Assembly: GCA_964019155.1 (NCBI GenBank)
Contig: OZ025244.1
Location: forward strand, 21,513,876 to 21,577,875
Length of the DNA stretch: 64,000 nt
Direction of reading: 5' to 3'
Source of the DNA: Osedax fenrisi
Taxonomy: Eukaryota; Annelida; Polychaeta; Sabellida; Siboglinidae
Made by a program: the position numbers and the translations under genes. The notes below the pieces were generated by a model. That model ran no database searches. It saw only the letters and a list, made by a program, of their open reading frames with translations, and was not told where the DNA came from. Positions 48,310 to 62,115 of this stretch are shown one piece after another (position 1 is the first letter of the stretch; each line of letters begins with the position of its first letter).

Positions 48310-49200
48310 TCATCTTATAATTCATCTTATATAAAATATATATGAATAAACACTCATACAAAATTGTAGCATTTTTAATTAAGTATAATTATATTATTAT
48401 ATAAACCTTAAGGTTTCCCTATATATCATCAAAGTGTTGTATTATATATATCCATTAACTTCTATAGGCTCAAATCAAATAAACAGAAAACAGTATTTTC
48501 AATACTTGTGATGTTTTTTTCTTAATGAAAATTCACCAATATATGTATATTATGGTATTTAAACAGAAAATATTGACAAATTTTTTTTTAAAATGTATTC
48601 TTGAAATGTCATGGAATTTAATGCAAATTCCTAGAATTTAAGCAAAATAGCCTTTATTGCAAAATAAATTAATAAAACTCCTACCCCGACATAACAATAG
48701 TATAATTTTTGTTATAACAATTTTAAAGATTTGTTCGACTCTTTTTACGACTTATTTTCAATGGTTAAAATATTTAATACAAATTTTTTTTTTGATTTAT
48801 TCGATAGATATATATTAGACGAGAATATTTTCCACCGGAGAACGAAAATTAATCGCAATTATAATTTTAGAGGTTTTCGGTAATTTTTTTATTTTACATT
48901 ATTTTAATCGTTACAACATTTTTACAAAATTTTAAAAATTTTGAAATAATTTTCAATACATTATAATATCAAACGCTCTGAGTAAAGTTGAGACAAATCT
49001 CGTGCAAGCTTCATGGGTAAAAGTGTGAATATTATTTTGTGGATGCTATTTTTTCAAATTATTTTACGAAACTTTGACAGTCTATCTGTGGCTAGATATT
49101 AATTTTTAAACTATAATGTTTACATATTTATTACTTAATTAATTAATATTAAATATTTTTCGAAACATTACTGACATGATAGAATTACTTATACGCGACC
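48310..49200. other. D/E spacer: extra AT-rich block on the D side
   Basis: No gene. About 0.9 kb interrupts the otherwise mirror-image upstream flanks of D and E between GTGGGCCGCACTCG (48297) and GCCCTTATCCAGGCTGAATATTA (49238). It has poly-T tracts and no recognisable motifs. Confidence 0.45.
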
Positions 49201-49207
49201 ATCCTTA

Positions 49208-49227
49208 ATGTACGGATCCGTACATGA
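49208..49227. repeat. 18-bp perfect palindrome in the D/E spacer
   Basis: ATGTACGGATCCGTACAT reads the same on both strands. It sits directly beside the inner end of the D/E mirrored flank. Confidence 0.6.
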
Positions 49228-49269
49228 GAAAGCTGTGCCCTTATCCAGGCTGAATATTACTCACCTAAA

Positions 49270-49740
49270 TAATTGTCCCCGTGTTTTTGAAATCATCAAA
49301 CCATAGTCAATACTAGTGCTGTAAAATTGCAAATCTCAAATATGAAATCTCAAATCTTTTTTTTTCGGTTCGGTTCAAATCTTTAATTTTCGAGTATTTG
49401 GAAAGATTTTATGGTCTCACATCTTTATTTTAAATTTAGTTTCGGTTCGGGTATCATGTCGGATAATTGTTCGGGTAACGATCGATTAACATAATTATGT
49501 AATATGTTTCTTTCAACTATTTTAAAATATCCATTAAAATGTATAGAATCTATTAATTCGATCATCAGTTAAGTGGCATAACTGATACCTATATGATAAT
49601 ATATTTAAAATAGAATAATGTTATCAAGGACACCGTTTAATTGATTTATTATTCATTAATAACAATATTTAAAAATTAATACGTATATTCTGCATATTCC
49701 TGAAGGAATATCATTAGATTAAGTTTAAATGATTTATACT
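49270..49740. other. Non-coding spacer with TCTCAAAT/CGGTTCGG repeats
   Basis: Contains short repeated phrases (AAATCTCAAAT, TTCGGTTCGG). No gene or clear element boundary was found. Confidence 0.3.
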
Positions 49741-49747
49741 CTGTATT

Positions 49748-50133
49748 CCCAGTAAACAACAACATACAAATATGAACATATTATGTTCATAATATGAACA
49801 TATTTATATGATTCTGCATATTTTTTTTTACAACATATTAATATGAACATATTATGTTCATAATATGTTCATATGAATATGTTATCACACAAATATAATT
49901 TTCATAAAAATATTTATTTGACAACATATTATGTTCATAATATGTTCATATAAATATGTTATCACACAAATATAATTTTCATAAAAATATTTATTTGACA
50001 ACATATTAATATGAACATATTATGTTCATAATATGTTCATATGAATATGTTGTAAAAAAATATGCAGAATCATATAAATATGTTCATATTATGAACATAA
50101 TATGTTCATATTTGTATGTTGTTGTTTACTGGG
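49748..50133. mobile_element. 386-bp palindromic MITE (CCCAGTAAACA ends)
   Basis: It begins CCCAGTAAACAACAACATAC and ends with the exact inverted sequence. The long terminal inverted repeats (over 100 bp) are packed with ATGAACATATTATGTTCAT palindromes, and a direct repeat lies inside. The open frame at 50022-50303 is only a by-product. Target duplication is not clear (CTGTAT/CAGTAT at best). Confidence 0.7.
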
Positions 50134-50236
50134 CAGTATACCTATTAGCCACCCGAGCAGGGTCACGCATTTACAGAGAAACAGGATGTTGGCTATGGTT
50201 TTACGATTACAAAAACATGGGTACAATTATTTATAC
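50134..50236. mobile_element. Fragment of the spacer LINE leader
   Basis: TATTAGCCACCCGAGCAGGG closely matches the 5' leader of the LINE in the A/B spacer (about 14470-14490). The 386-bp MITE abuts it. Confidence 0.5.
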
Positions 50237-50447
50237 TCAAAAAGAAAAGCGAGTCATTTTAGCAAATAAGCTAGTCTTTTTGCTAAAAAGCGAGTCATTT
50301 TAAAAATGACTCGGTAAAGCGAGTCATTTTTTAAAAAGTCTTTTTTGTCATGACTAGCATACATTTCAAATGACTAGCCATAAGCGAGTCAATTTTTCTA
50401 CCTAGTCATTTTATTATATATATATATAAAAACATTTAAATAAATTG

Positions 50448-51140
50448 TAATACCCAGTATTCAACTTACATCAAAACTTAAGTTGAACTTAAGTTGAACT
50501 TAAGTTATTAATGTAAGTTTTATTATTAAGTTTATATAATTATTTTATTATAGAGAGAATAAAATAGTATACCTCTTAATTATTTTGAAATATTGATTTA
50601 ATTTGTATCTATGCAAATTAATTATAAATTATTATTTTAAATTAATATTTAAGTAAATATACTGTTTTTAATAAATAAAATATTATTTTAAAACCTACAA
50701 TTATTTATGTAGTGCTATGTATTTTAATATATTATCATAATCTAATTCAGGTGTCTCATGAACTACAATTTTAATCATAAGTATATTGATAATACAAATA
50801 GGAATCATGTGAACTAATTGCCCAATATTGAATATATAGCAATTGCTATATATATTAATAAAAAAAATTATAAATATTGTATTCAATATTAAAATGATTT
50901 TATTATTGAATTTAAGTTTTAAATCTAACTTAAATGAAATGTTATAATATTATAATATATAAGTTAATATTTTGATATGATACTATAATATACTTACTAC
51001 GCTAATATATCATTATTTATTTTACATATAAACTTACGTTCAACTTAAATCAACAACTTAAGTTGAACTTAAGTTTAGAACTTAAGTTCATAACTTAAGT
51101 TGAACTTAAGTTTTTGATGTAAGTTGAATGCTGGGTATTA
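50448..51140. mobile_element. Inverted-repeat element rich in AACTTAAGTT
   Basis: The ends TAATACCCAGTATTCAACTT and AAGTTGAATGCTGGGTATTA are near-perfect inverted repeats. They continue inward for about 75 bp as tandem AACTTAAGTT palindromes. TA at both edges is compatible with a Tc1/mariner-type TA target. No transposase frame. Confidence 0.65.
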
Positions 51141-51180
51141 TAATTATTATTAATTATTATTATTATATTAATATTATAAT

Positions 51181-51320
<140 letters not shown>

Positions 51321-51624
51321 GCCTCTTTTAATTACATATATGTAATATATGATACACATGATATATAAATAATAAATTTCATAATGAATAAAGTAATTTG
51401 TATTGTTTAATTGACTAGGGCTTAATTCTGAATAGACTCGCTAATAAAGACTAGGCCTTATTTCTGAAATAGACTAGCTCATACCGAGTCAATTTAATTT
51501 AACCTAGTTTTTTTAGACCAAATAAAAAGACTAGCTTTTTAAGAGAAAAAGACTCGCTTATTTTTCTGTATTTTATCTTATTTTACCTATAGGTGTGTAA
51601 TATTCAGCCTGGATAAGGGCACAC

Positions 51625-51670
51625 ATCTTTCTCGTGTACAGCACTTGTACAGCACTCGTACAGCACTCGA
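51625..51670. repeat. Triple GTACAGCACT direct repeat
   Basis: TGTACAGCACT-TGTACAGCACTC-GTACAGCACTC. The other copies retain only one or two units (for example GTGCTGTACGAGTGCT at 13786). Confidence 0.6.
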
Positions 51671-52059
51671 GTGCGGCCCACATGCTTAATTAAGATATTG
51701 AAAGTAATACAAAATAACAAAATTATATAATATTATCAAAGGATATCATTATATAAGTGTATATATTTATATCCTATATAAATAAGTTCTACATTGTATA
51801 TTATACTATGACTACAACTATGACTATATGACTATATATACATTAACATTAGCATTAATATTAACCGATTTATTTACGGAAAACTCGTAAAGAATATAAC
51901 CTTTCGACGGGTTGCTTATTAGGCCGCTATTGCACATAGGTATGGGTATTAGTCACCTCGTTCATTAGTCATATTATATATTATGTTAACTATATATGTA
52001 TATCATTATTATATATAAATATATATTAATATATACATTTTTATAATATAGGCATTAAT

Positions 52060-52574
52060 CTGTTTATACCATATGGTATAAAGATATCTTTAAATATCTA
52101 AAAATAAATACCGTCTATATTAAGAACCCCGATTACCCTACTTCTCTATTACTAATGTACCTACGCCGGTCATATACGACCCGTATACGGGGGTACATCT
52201 CCTAGTCTACGTTATATGACGTCACAGATCACAAGATCGCGGTGCGAATTATTCACACTTGTATAAATAAACACTCTTTAGTGACGAGCTTTAACGCTGT
52301 GGTCACGCTCCAGTAATTGACTCCGAGACTCAGCGTCGATTACGTCACTGATGTTTACTACGACAATAGAAATGCGAACCCGCCGTAATAAGAAGACCGC
52401 ACTACCGTATATACATCACCTAATTACCTCTATTATCGCTTAGTAATGACTTAGTTTACTACCGCTCGCAATAAAGGCGTATTAATACCCCGACCAGCGC
52501 CTATATAAGTTAGGACTTGGAGGTTTACCGATCACTTTAGAATAGGACAATAGGACAATAGGTATATCATCGTT
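52060..52574 (+). promoter_or_regulatory. Upstream region of copy E
   Basis: Mirror image of the upstream regions of A-D. A CRE-like TGACGTCA lies at 52217-52224. There is a TATA box at 52502 and a repeated AATAGGACA just before the ATG. Confidence 0.45.
52502..52509 (+). promoter_or_regulatory. TATA box, copy E
   Basis: TATATAAG, 66-73 bp upstream of the ATG at 52575. Confidence 0.65.
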
Positions 52575-53251
52575 ATGTTTAAATTAGCGACACTATTGTT
52601 ATGTACTGCGTGTGTACTAGGTCACGTCAAGGTTAATACACGTAATCGATATAACTATTTATTTATAGGACTATTGATTATATAATTACTGATTTCTATT
52701 TAGTAGAAGTTGTAAAATTAATTATTTATCGTAATTAAAATGTTATTAAGTTGAATATATAGAAATAGTATAATCTTTATTAAATATACCGATAGGTGAA
52801 TACAATATTCTATTATAATAATGTAATATATATATATATGATATTTATAATTAATGAACATTTTAATTATATTTCAGAAAGAAGTTGAGACAAATTTAGC
52901 CCCGATTATTTTTGTTCCAGGTTATATAACCAATATAATTGTTATGTAATAAGTAAATTAAATTATTTAATTTGAATAAATAATACAGTTAAATATATTA
53001 AATATTATATTTTTAATTTAAATAATTACAAATATTCAAATACATTTACAACAATTTAATTTTAATTGATTAACTTATAACAATACTTTTTATAAATAGC
53101 AACATTGTATATATATGTACATTTGTAGTATATACAAATTTATATTAATATAAATGTATACATTAAATATTATTTAAATACTTTTAAATACTATATATAT
53201 ATAAAATTAATATATACAACTACAAATAAAATATGAAACTTTGCTATATTA

Positions 53252-53289
<38 letters not shown>

Positions 53290-56120
53290 TATATACTTAT
53301 TATCGCATACAATTTATAATATACGTATACTATACAGGTCAAGGCGGGAATCAAATAGATGCTAAATTTGATAAAACTTATCTACCCTTTATTTGGGGCG
53401 ACTTTTGCCCCAGGAAAAGAGATTGGCACAACGTATGGCTAAATATAAAAACGCTGTTCTTCGGTAAGTAACACATACACACATGTCAATCAAATCATAC
53501 TTGTCAATCATGTCGGAGCTATATGTACACGACTCTATAACATATTACATAATAATGTTAAAGTAACTCTACATTACGTCATATCTATGTAAATATTGCA
53601 TAACTTGTTGATTACATAACTTTAATATTATATTTTAATATCGAATAACTATATTAACAATTACACTGACTCAAAAATAATTAATAACAGTATATTTGTT
53701 AGAGTTCTATATTTAAATGTATATATTTATATCTGTCTCGTCATCAAAATATATCATGATATATCTATAGAAGGTTTAGTATAATTACATAATTATATTC
53801 TATTGGTTATTACTATATTTAACTATGTTTAATTAATACAAAAGTTCTCATTGAACTGTTATTTAGTATTATTAACGATATTATCGTTGACATATGACGT
53901 AAGAGTTAGATTAGAGTTACGTAATAGTTACGTAAGAGTTACGTAAGAATTAACGATAATTCTATTTATAGAACAACGCTGTGAAGCCGAGAACATGAAA
54001 CTAGTCTACAACGAAACCACTGAAATAAGTTCAAATCTGAGAGGGGTTCAGGTAAATATTCAATACCTATTCAATAACTTACATACGTATACTATTATAA
54101 TCTAAAAGCAATAGAATAAACCAACACGTTTCTATATCATTATATATATATAATTATACTATACATGTATACTACAATGTACAAGTGATCATTAATTGAA
54201 ACTATCGTATTATTATTTCTTTGATAATTATTATCGGATTAATTTAAATGTTATACCTTACATGTTATACCTTACATGCAATATCTTACATGCGTTATAT
54301 AATATGTAATACACCAAACATGCTATATATTATATAATACTCCCTAAACGCTACATCCCTATACTAACATTAATACCCTGACCGTATCAATAGATAAGGG
54401 TTCCCTACTTCGGTAAGACCGAGGGGGTGGAGTACATTGACCCTTCTAACCTCGCTAAGAGCTTCGGAAACTTGGGAGCTTATGCTGCTCCGCTCTTCAA
54501 AAGCTAGTCTTATTCCTTTATCACTAACTTAGCTTGCGTTGTCTATATATCATCAACTACTCACCATTATATGTAATAACTCCGATAATGGAATCGGAGT
54601 CATTTATATATATATATATATATATATATTTAAAATGCCCGTATTCATGAATATATATTTAATTTATTATTCATATTTCCAAATCTGTTAAAATGACATA
54701 AACTTCTACTACAATAATTAAAAGTCTGCTAAATATATATAACTTCAACTCCATTTCAACTTTTGCTAACTAATTTGAACTCTTACTAAATAACGGAATT
54801 ATGTTAAATAAATCCTATGTCTGCTTACTTCATTACAATTATCATGTTTTTGTTAAAATACATGTAATTTTTTTTTAAATTATATTATTTAACATAATTA
54901 TATAAATATTTATAAATGCAAATGTATCTACTCTTATTTAAATTGAAATGCATCTCCCATAATAATGAATTAATAGATTAATCTAAATTATAAAACATAA
55001 ATACAGAATGTGAGTAGAACTATAGTTCATATAGGATGTCCAAACATGGAATACAATATTCCACGTATACTGAACATTACATTTATTATTCTATTTATTT
55101 ATTTTGTTATTTTGTATATTATTATACAACGAACGCTACAGCGTTTAGTATACTAATGTTATGTTCCTTCTAAATAAACGTTCACGTACATCTTATTTTA
55201 CGTAATTTATAATTTACATTTTATAGGATTACATCGATAATCAAATAAACTAATATATATATACCACTTGTCAATGCATTAAGTCGATGATTACAAATAT
55301 AACATCATATATCAATGATCAGTTCTGGAGGATATGGGCTATAAGAAAAACGTGGACCTAACTTCTGCCCCGTACGACTTCAGGAGAGGAGCCTACAGAC
55401 AGATCTCATACGATCAGGTACCTACCGCTTATAGGTGTTATTGTGCGTATGTGTATGGAGCTGTGCGGGCTGAATGCTTCATGTTTACATTTATTCATGT
55501 ATATTCAAACACACTACACATATATATATATATGACGTTTTCTACTGAAGTAATGATAAATGTTAAACATAACTTGTAGTTAGTTAACTATTTATATATA
55601 TATAGGATTACCATTTTAATATTTTACAGGATTTAAAGAAACTAGTAGAAAGTATGTATTTGAATAATAACAACAAAAAGATATTATTGTTAACCCACAG
55701 TTTAGGAGGGCTTATGATTCATCAATTTCTAGAAAAACAGGTTTATTAATGTTTTGAAATAATGAATATCAACTCTAATAAACTCACATTATTAATATAT
55801 CTTTTAAGATATACTAGTAGTAATTCGTAATAATAATAATAATAGTATACTATTGTATACAGCTACTACTAATACTACTATTATTATTATTATTATTATT
55901 ATTGATATAGTAATATTAATCGTAATAAATTATATAATAATAGACAAATAATAATAATAATGTGAATACTTTTTATTAGAAAAGAACTTGGAAGAGAAAA
56001 CACATCCGAGCATTAGTATCGATGAGTACTCCGTGGGGTGGCGCTGTTAAAGCTACCGAGATATTTACTTCCGGTAAAAACTTCGGAGTCAAAGCAATAC
56101 ATCGAGTTAGTAACATACAT

Positions 56121-56191
<71 letters not shown>

Positions 56192-57911
56192 TTGATATTT
56201 TGTCAACATTATATATCTATAAATAGAAATCTATATTATATTATATATAGTATTTAGAATGTACTTATAAACTACATGTATCAAAGTATTATATATTATA
56301 ATTACATATATTTCAAGATATTGATATACGATTAATGTATAATATATTATACAACATATACACTGTCATGCATTTTGATATAACTTATTATATATTATAC
56401 TCATTAATGAACTAGTTACGACATAATTCATAATATTAAACAACTAGGCACTATTATAAGTTACACATTACTATAAGATGAACACGTACGATAGATGGTG
56501 ATACGGAAACTGTACCGTACGTTTGAATCATCCACTGAAGCGTTCCCCATGCCACACGCTTTCGGGGCCCACCAACCATTCATAGAGACGCCTAACAAGA
56601 ACTACAGGTTAAGCCACGCCCCTAGCTAATGTTGACAGGTGTTCGGTTGTCATAGTTACGGATATAGCTCGTCTGGTCATCAATATTTTAATATACAATT
56701 CGATATTTTTTCAATAAATATATATATATACGCTCATATTTTTGATATATATTAAAAAATCAAACAGCTGCCTCAATTTAACATATATAATTCTAAAACT
56801 TAATTATTAATCTTATATTATTAATCTTATATTAATATATACTTTAAGATTTCAGATGTTTAATTTGTATTACTTTGTTATACGCGTTGATATGGTATCT
56901 ATTTGGATTATGATTCGGAAATATTTTGTATAACTTTCAATATTACATTTTTATTAAATGTATTTATATAGTATTATAACAATATATGTTTAATATATGT
57001 TTAATATATTATTATATAAATGTGTATCCTAATTATTGAAATAAATGAGTGTTGATCCCTTTGAATAGAAACTGTTAATCATTAATCATATCAATATTAT
57101 CAAGCATTATATAATATTATATAAATAATAAACTCTCTCGTTTAGAAAATACATTATTATATTACTTTACATATATGATTTATTTAATTGTTTTATTTCG
57201 AAATATATTTCATTAACACTACAATTAACACTTTTTAAACGCGATATTGTAGTATTTCTAACATGAAAGAATACTTCGACGACATCGAATACCCTCAAGG
57301 CTATGTCCAATACAAGTCCTACAGCTCGCACTTCAGTACCTGGTACGGAAGGAAACATCCGGGTGTTAAAACCTACATAATATACGGGTATGGCATCATC
57401 GTCACCTAGAATAACAACGGCATACTATACTATACAGTATACTATAGATATAGCCGAATCAACATCACTAAATAGCTATTACATATTTATTAATTATCAT
57501 CCGTATACGGAATATTCGTATATATATACAATGCATCTTATTATATATATGTAAGCGATTTAAATGAAAGATTATTCATTGTGTACAAAGTACACTTAAT
57601 ATCGCTCAATTGCAAACTTATTATAATGCTTACTTATTTTAATTATCTTAATAATAATACAGAACAGGATTTAAAACATCAGAAAGACTCGTTTACGGCA
57701 AAGATTTCCCGGATGGTAAACCTCTTAAGATTGTTAAAGGAATGGGAGATGGTTTGTAAACAAATATATATAGATAATTAGAGATATAGTTTATCGCATT
57801 AATATGAACATAAATAAAATTTTAAAATGATATAATACTAAAAAAGACACGAAACAAAAATATAATAAATACATAAACTATTAAAATTAACAATTGTATT
57901 ATACGTTTCCC

Positions 57912-57950
<39 letters not shown>

Positions 57951-58141
57951 ATATAATACAGTTACCCTAATGCACAGGTACAGTGAATCAGGTGAGTTTG
58001 AGAGCCCCTCGTACATGGAGCTCCTCGTTTAACAAAGCTTTCTACGGGTTCGAGGAAATAGTTCTCAAGGGCGTGTCCCACACTACCGTCCTTACGGCTA
58101 AAGGAGTCCTAGCGTTAATCGAACGTATCAACGCCCAGTAG
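52575..58141 (+). CDS. PLA2G15-like: LCAT/PLA2G15-family lipase, copy E (12 exons, inverted copy)
   Basis: Complete 415-codon paralogue on the opposite strand to A-D. Exons: 52575-52631, 52878-52920, 53338-53463, 53972-54051, 54394-54502, 55323-55417, 55630-55740, 55980-56105, 56495-56607, 57253-57387, 57663-57751, 57978-58141. Signal peptide, FVPG, lid Cys pair, SAPYDFRR, Ser194 (THSLGG), STPWGG, Asp361 (GDGTVN) and His396 (GVSHTT) are all present. The intron 5 donor is GC (CAAAA|GCTAGT) where the other four have GT, so splicing there may be weaker. Without it, the frame hits TAG directly after LFKS. Residue states mix A-like (FSTWYG, VNQVSLRAP, GVSH, LEDM) with D-like (CEAEN) and a private Thr (VKATEIF). 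Intron 7 lacks the MITE found in A-D. Confidence 0.92.
54503..54504 (+). promoter_or_regulatory. Non-canonical GC splice donor, copy E intron 5
   Basis: The donor reads AAAA|GCTAGTCTT. In A-D the same position is AAAA|GTTAGTCTT. The acceptor (ATCAG at 55322) is normal. Confidence 0.75.
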
Positions 58142-59017
58142 GGGACGTACAGACGAAAGTAGTACGTACCGATATCACGCCTATTATTAGTATTACGACA
58201 CAGCTGAATTGTGATTGGCTGAGATTGATTCTACTTACGTGTTACATCTTATACATGTGCTTATCTATCATGAAAGTTTATATGTATCAGTAATCAATAT
58301 ACGTTGAATATTAGTATTATTATGATGGAGATCATGTGACACGAGTGTAAATATAGCCTCGTTTCACGTATTATATTCAAATCTATTAAATAGTCTGCGA
58401 GTACATAATTATATATTGATATCAATTTACATAATAAAATTGAAATAAGATAACACGATCACTTATATTTTACTTATGTAATTATTAATATTTGAAAACC
58501 AGATGAATATATATATATATGAAGATATATACATATAAATATATATATTATATATATATATATATAATAATTGTAATATCTAATTGTAATAATAGATAAT
58601 TATCAACAATACAGTACTAACATTTGATATTCAACACGCCTTCTTTACTATGTACTATCGAGTATATAATTTATAACGTAACAATCCATATCCACAATAA
58701 GTAAATATAACATTACACATATATCTCATCATTGGCACTGGAACATCATGATGTATTTGATTATATCATTAGTTTTACTATAGTACCCTATAGTACCCTG
58801 TAGGGTATCCTAATCTTCAACAGGGGAATCAAATATCATAGATCGAACACAGTATCTCCAAGTTACTAGATTCGTACTATTATCAACAGAATTCTTCCTA
58901 TCGAATATATGTATACATGTATAAAATTTACATTGTACATTTATGTTATTGAATATCTAACTTATCTTCAATTTCGCAAGTTTCGTTGATCATTCGAGAA
59001 TAATTAGTCTATATATA

Positions 59018-59310
59018 TATATAATTGCTCAGTTTTCTAAGGCGGCATACACACATGCAGTGGGACACGGGATCGAGCCTAGTCCGGACCATTAATTAAT
59101 TTTATAAAATGGGTCTTAAAATATTATTTAGAAGTGATCTTATATAATTGTGTATACATAAATGATAGGCTCTCGTTAAAACCATGAATGCCTTAACATG
59201 AGAGCGGATTCGAAGGGATATTAGAACTATATATGGCTATAAGTGAAAACTTCATCTAAGTTCCTGGATGCTATGAATGGACTCCACCAAAATAAAAATT
59301 AACAATAACA
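59018..59310 (+). mobile_element. Candidate tRNA-derived SINE downstream of copy E
   Basis: TTGCTCAGTTTTCTAAGGCG (59024-59043) resembles the D-arm/A-box of a tRNA, closest by eye to tRNA-Leu. GATCGAGCC (59071-59079) fits the B-box GWTCRANNC at a tRNA-like spacing. The cloverleaf is degenerate, and an unrelated body of about 220 bp follows. It sits in the same TA run where gene A has its LINE. No target duplication can be read in the TA run. Confidence 0.45.
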
Positions 59311-59317
59311 ATATAGG

Positions 59318-59520
59318 TTAGCTAAATTAATGATATAGGGATATAAGACTAGTGTCGGTAATAATAAGTATTCTATAATACTTATATAAGTCTATAAAAT
59401 ATATATTACTATAGTACTAGTATTAGTATACTCTAGTACTATATATAGTATTTCTATAATCCTATATCACGATATCATTAATTTAACTATAGTTAAATTA
59501 ATGATATCGTGATATATGAT
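59318..59520. repeat. Hairpin MITE downstream of copy E, with partial second copy
   Basis: CTAAATTAATGATATA ... TATATCACGATATCATTAATTTAACTA (ends 59489), in inverse orientation to the other copies. A second inverted end follows at 59487-59520. Confidence 0.5.
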
Positions 59521-59529
59521 TATATAAAT

Positions 59530-59654
59530 ACTAGCATATATTTACATGTATCTCAATAATGATATGTATCTATGGCATATATTGATCAGATATTTGATAA
59601 TTACAATGTTCCTAAATGATTGGTTCAGCCTTAATTATTATCACAATATGAGAT

Positions 59655-59704
<50 letters not shown>

Positions 59705-59720
59705 TCCTCATATATCTAGA
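59530..59720. repeat. Outer flank of the cluster on the E side
   Basis: Reverse complement of 470-670 (for example ACATGTATCTCAATAA and TCAGCCTTAATTATTATC), interrupted by a TA run at 59660-59701. Confidence 0.6.
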
Positions 59721-60141
59721 TATGCAACTTTATATGTACACGGTATATTACACCCGATAGAATAATACTCGCATAGATATGCACCTCCCATGTTGACTAG
59801 AACAATATTATCTCAATATTTTCTGATTCTTATTATTTAATCTTTTATTTTATACAAAGTAAAATAAATACTGAGTGATATTGGTTAATTATTATATATT
59901 ATTAAAATACTTTGATTTTCAGAAATTAAACAATATATCAAATCGATCGTTTATATAATTATATTAAGCTTTACATAAATATCATCCAATTTAATATCAC
60001 CCTATAATATACAAATAACTTAATAAATTATTACCAATAATAACTTCACTGATATTATTCATTATTTTAAAATCCTAACTATATCATCGCTAGTAATTTC
60101 TATTTAATGTTGGTAATATTAAACTTATTTAACATACATTA
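59720..60141. other. AT-rich non-coding DNA
   Basis: No gene or repeat boundary seen between the end of the cluster flank and the hAT element. Confidence 0.4.
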
Positions 60142-60400
60142 CATATATTCAGGTGTCGCGCTACTGTGCAGTCAACGCACAAATGGGAAGTAAATAATTT
60201 ACTTGTGCAGTCAATTTTTCAATTTTGTGCAGTCCATTTTTCAATTTTGAACAACAATATTTTTATTATTCTAATTAATTGTTTGAGGCATTATGTAAGA
60301 TGCATACATGCTGGAACTTTTCCGATATTGTTACATTACTAAGCACAAGAAGATAATCAATGACAGTAGATTGTGATGTAATATATAGAAAAAGACCATT

Positions 60401-60694
60401 ATGAAGCATCTAAGTTCAGAAAATAATACAAAATATAGAATTGCTTATCAAAAAAATATTGAAGGGATACAACAATCAGATAAGACACTACTAGCATACT
60501 ATATATCAAAGGCAAATAGTGATGTAGCTTATAATATAGGATCGTTATTGATCATGCATGCACCATGGTGTATTATAATGAAGTTGGTTTTACCTGAATA
60601 TTCTTTCCCTGCTAGAGCAGTTGTGATTATGATAGAATCAGAATTTAAATATAATTCTGTGTATAATATTATTACGAATACCGATTTACAATAG
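60401..60694 (+). pseudogene. Possible 5' part of the hAT transposase
   Basis: A 97-codon open stretch (MKHLSSENN ...) inside the hAT element, upstream of recognisable transposase. I do not recognise a domain. It may be an eroded N-terminal exon; its position is the main support. Confidence 0.35.
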
Positions 60695-60925
60695 CTGACG
60701 CCTCGCGCATAAATAATTATTATCCATTATAATATATACATATATGTATGGAATATATGTATGTCCATATATATATGGAAATATTACCAACAAAATCAAA
60801 AAATCTACTGCAATATCTATTCGGTCGGAGTCTGACCGCCAGACGTTAGTTTAGACAGTATATATGTTGATAATATATACATACTTGCGAAGTAATAGAT
60901 ACAGTTGTAAAACGATCCACTTATA

Positions 60926-62115
60926 TTGTTAGGTGTAGGAGAAACTTTAGAACGTGGAGCTCGTGGGATATTTAACTCAATGATTAAATCAATGGAAAAT
61001 CTTCTTGGAAGTAATGTAACATATTTAATAATTAAAGAGGTTTCGTCGTTGGTGGCATATGGTAAATTTTTAAATACAGGACATAATAATGGTTTATGGA
61101 AGATATTTCAAGATTATATATTGGAGAAGTTCAACAAGCCTGTAGCTCCTCTACTTACAATATGGTGTTTTGCACACAAGTCAAGTCTGGCATGGAAGGC
61201 AGCAAGAAATAAATACCAGAAATTACAAAATATTCTGTTGACATTAAGTGATATTTCATCATATTTCACTAAATCTGGAGTTAGATACAGAGAGTAACAG
61301 AGTACAATATTACTATTAAGAGTAAAATACATAATGTTCCATAATATTTCATAATACTATGTAACTTTACTAGATTATGATGAGTAAATTATTAACAACC
61401 GATTTAATTGGCGGATGGGTTACTAAGTTAATCGAATCAATTGAAAAAAACCAATGGTATTCATTACTTGAATGTTATTGAGTTGAAGAGAATAAATAAT
61501 CGTGAAGTAAAACATAATTTATATGTATCTTAAATGAGAGATATATCTGCAAAAAAAAGTAGAACATATAAAAACTTTAGTAAATAATATTAAGGAACGA
61601 TTTACAACAGATAAAAATATATTTCAAAACTTGAACATTTTATTAAATTAAAATATGAATTAATATTATATAATAAATATAATATTATATATTATAAAGC
61701 AAGTACTTACTTTGATAAGTGCTGATTTGAACTTAGATAGTTATCCTTACAATATAATGATTTATTATTTCATTCAGAAATTAATTTATTCAAAAAATAC
61801 AATCTTCGTGAACTTGTTATAAAGCTATCAATATTTGTATGAAATAGACATAAATATAACTAATATAAATTTATTATTTTCTAGCATGGAAGAAATGTCT
61901 ACATTGTGTTGTACATATAGTAGAATTATGTGCGCTAAACCATACAGTGCCGATTTGGAAATAATGTACTTAAGTTTGTACATAGGAATAGAATTAAAAT
62001 ATAAACTGAGAATAATCAATTATTTATTCATTATAATATGCCGGTTCTTGAAAATTGGAACCCAAGACCTGCGGTATTAGCTTGGTTAGTTAAAAAGTCA
62101 TTAATACTATTTTAG
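60926..62115 (+). pseudogene. hAT-family transposase remnant (KIAA1586/ZBED-like)
   Basis: The first block (60926-61297) has NTGHNNGLWK, then IWCFAHKSSLAWKAA and SSYFTKSGVRYRE. These match the core of hAT transposases (DGAS-x-x-x-GH, C-x-x-H-x-x-x-LA). The usual catalytic Asp-Gly before NTGH is replaced by GKFL. The second block (61860-62115) is the C-terminal dimerisation domain. SRIMCAKPYSADLE lies in one frame, and HYNMPVLENWNPRPAVLAWL (about 62029-62095) in another, so a frameshift lies between them. It could be a dead transposon or a decayed host gene derived from one; the nearby target duplication favours the transposon. Confidence 0.75.

Noticed and set aside
49748..50133. CRISPR-like array from repeated ATGAACATATTATGTTCAT
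   Set aside because: The repeats are palindromic terminal arms of one element, not evenly spaced repeats with unique spacers, and the DNA is eukaryotic.
50022..50303. 93-codon frame across the palindromic MITE
   Set aside because: It consists of translated inverted repeats and LINE leader; no protein similarity.
59210..59240. Second tRNA B-box-like sequence, GGATTCGAAGGG
   Set aside because: No A-box at a suitable distance on either strand.
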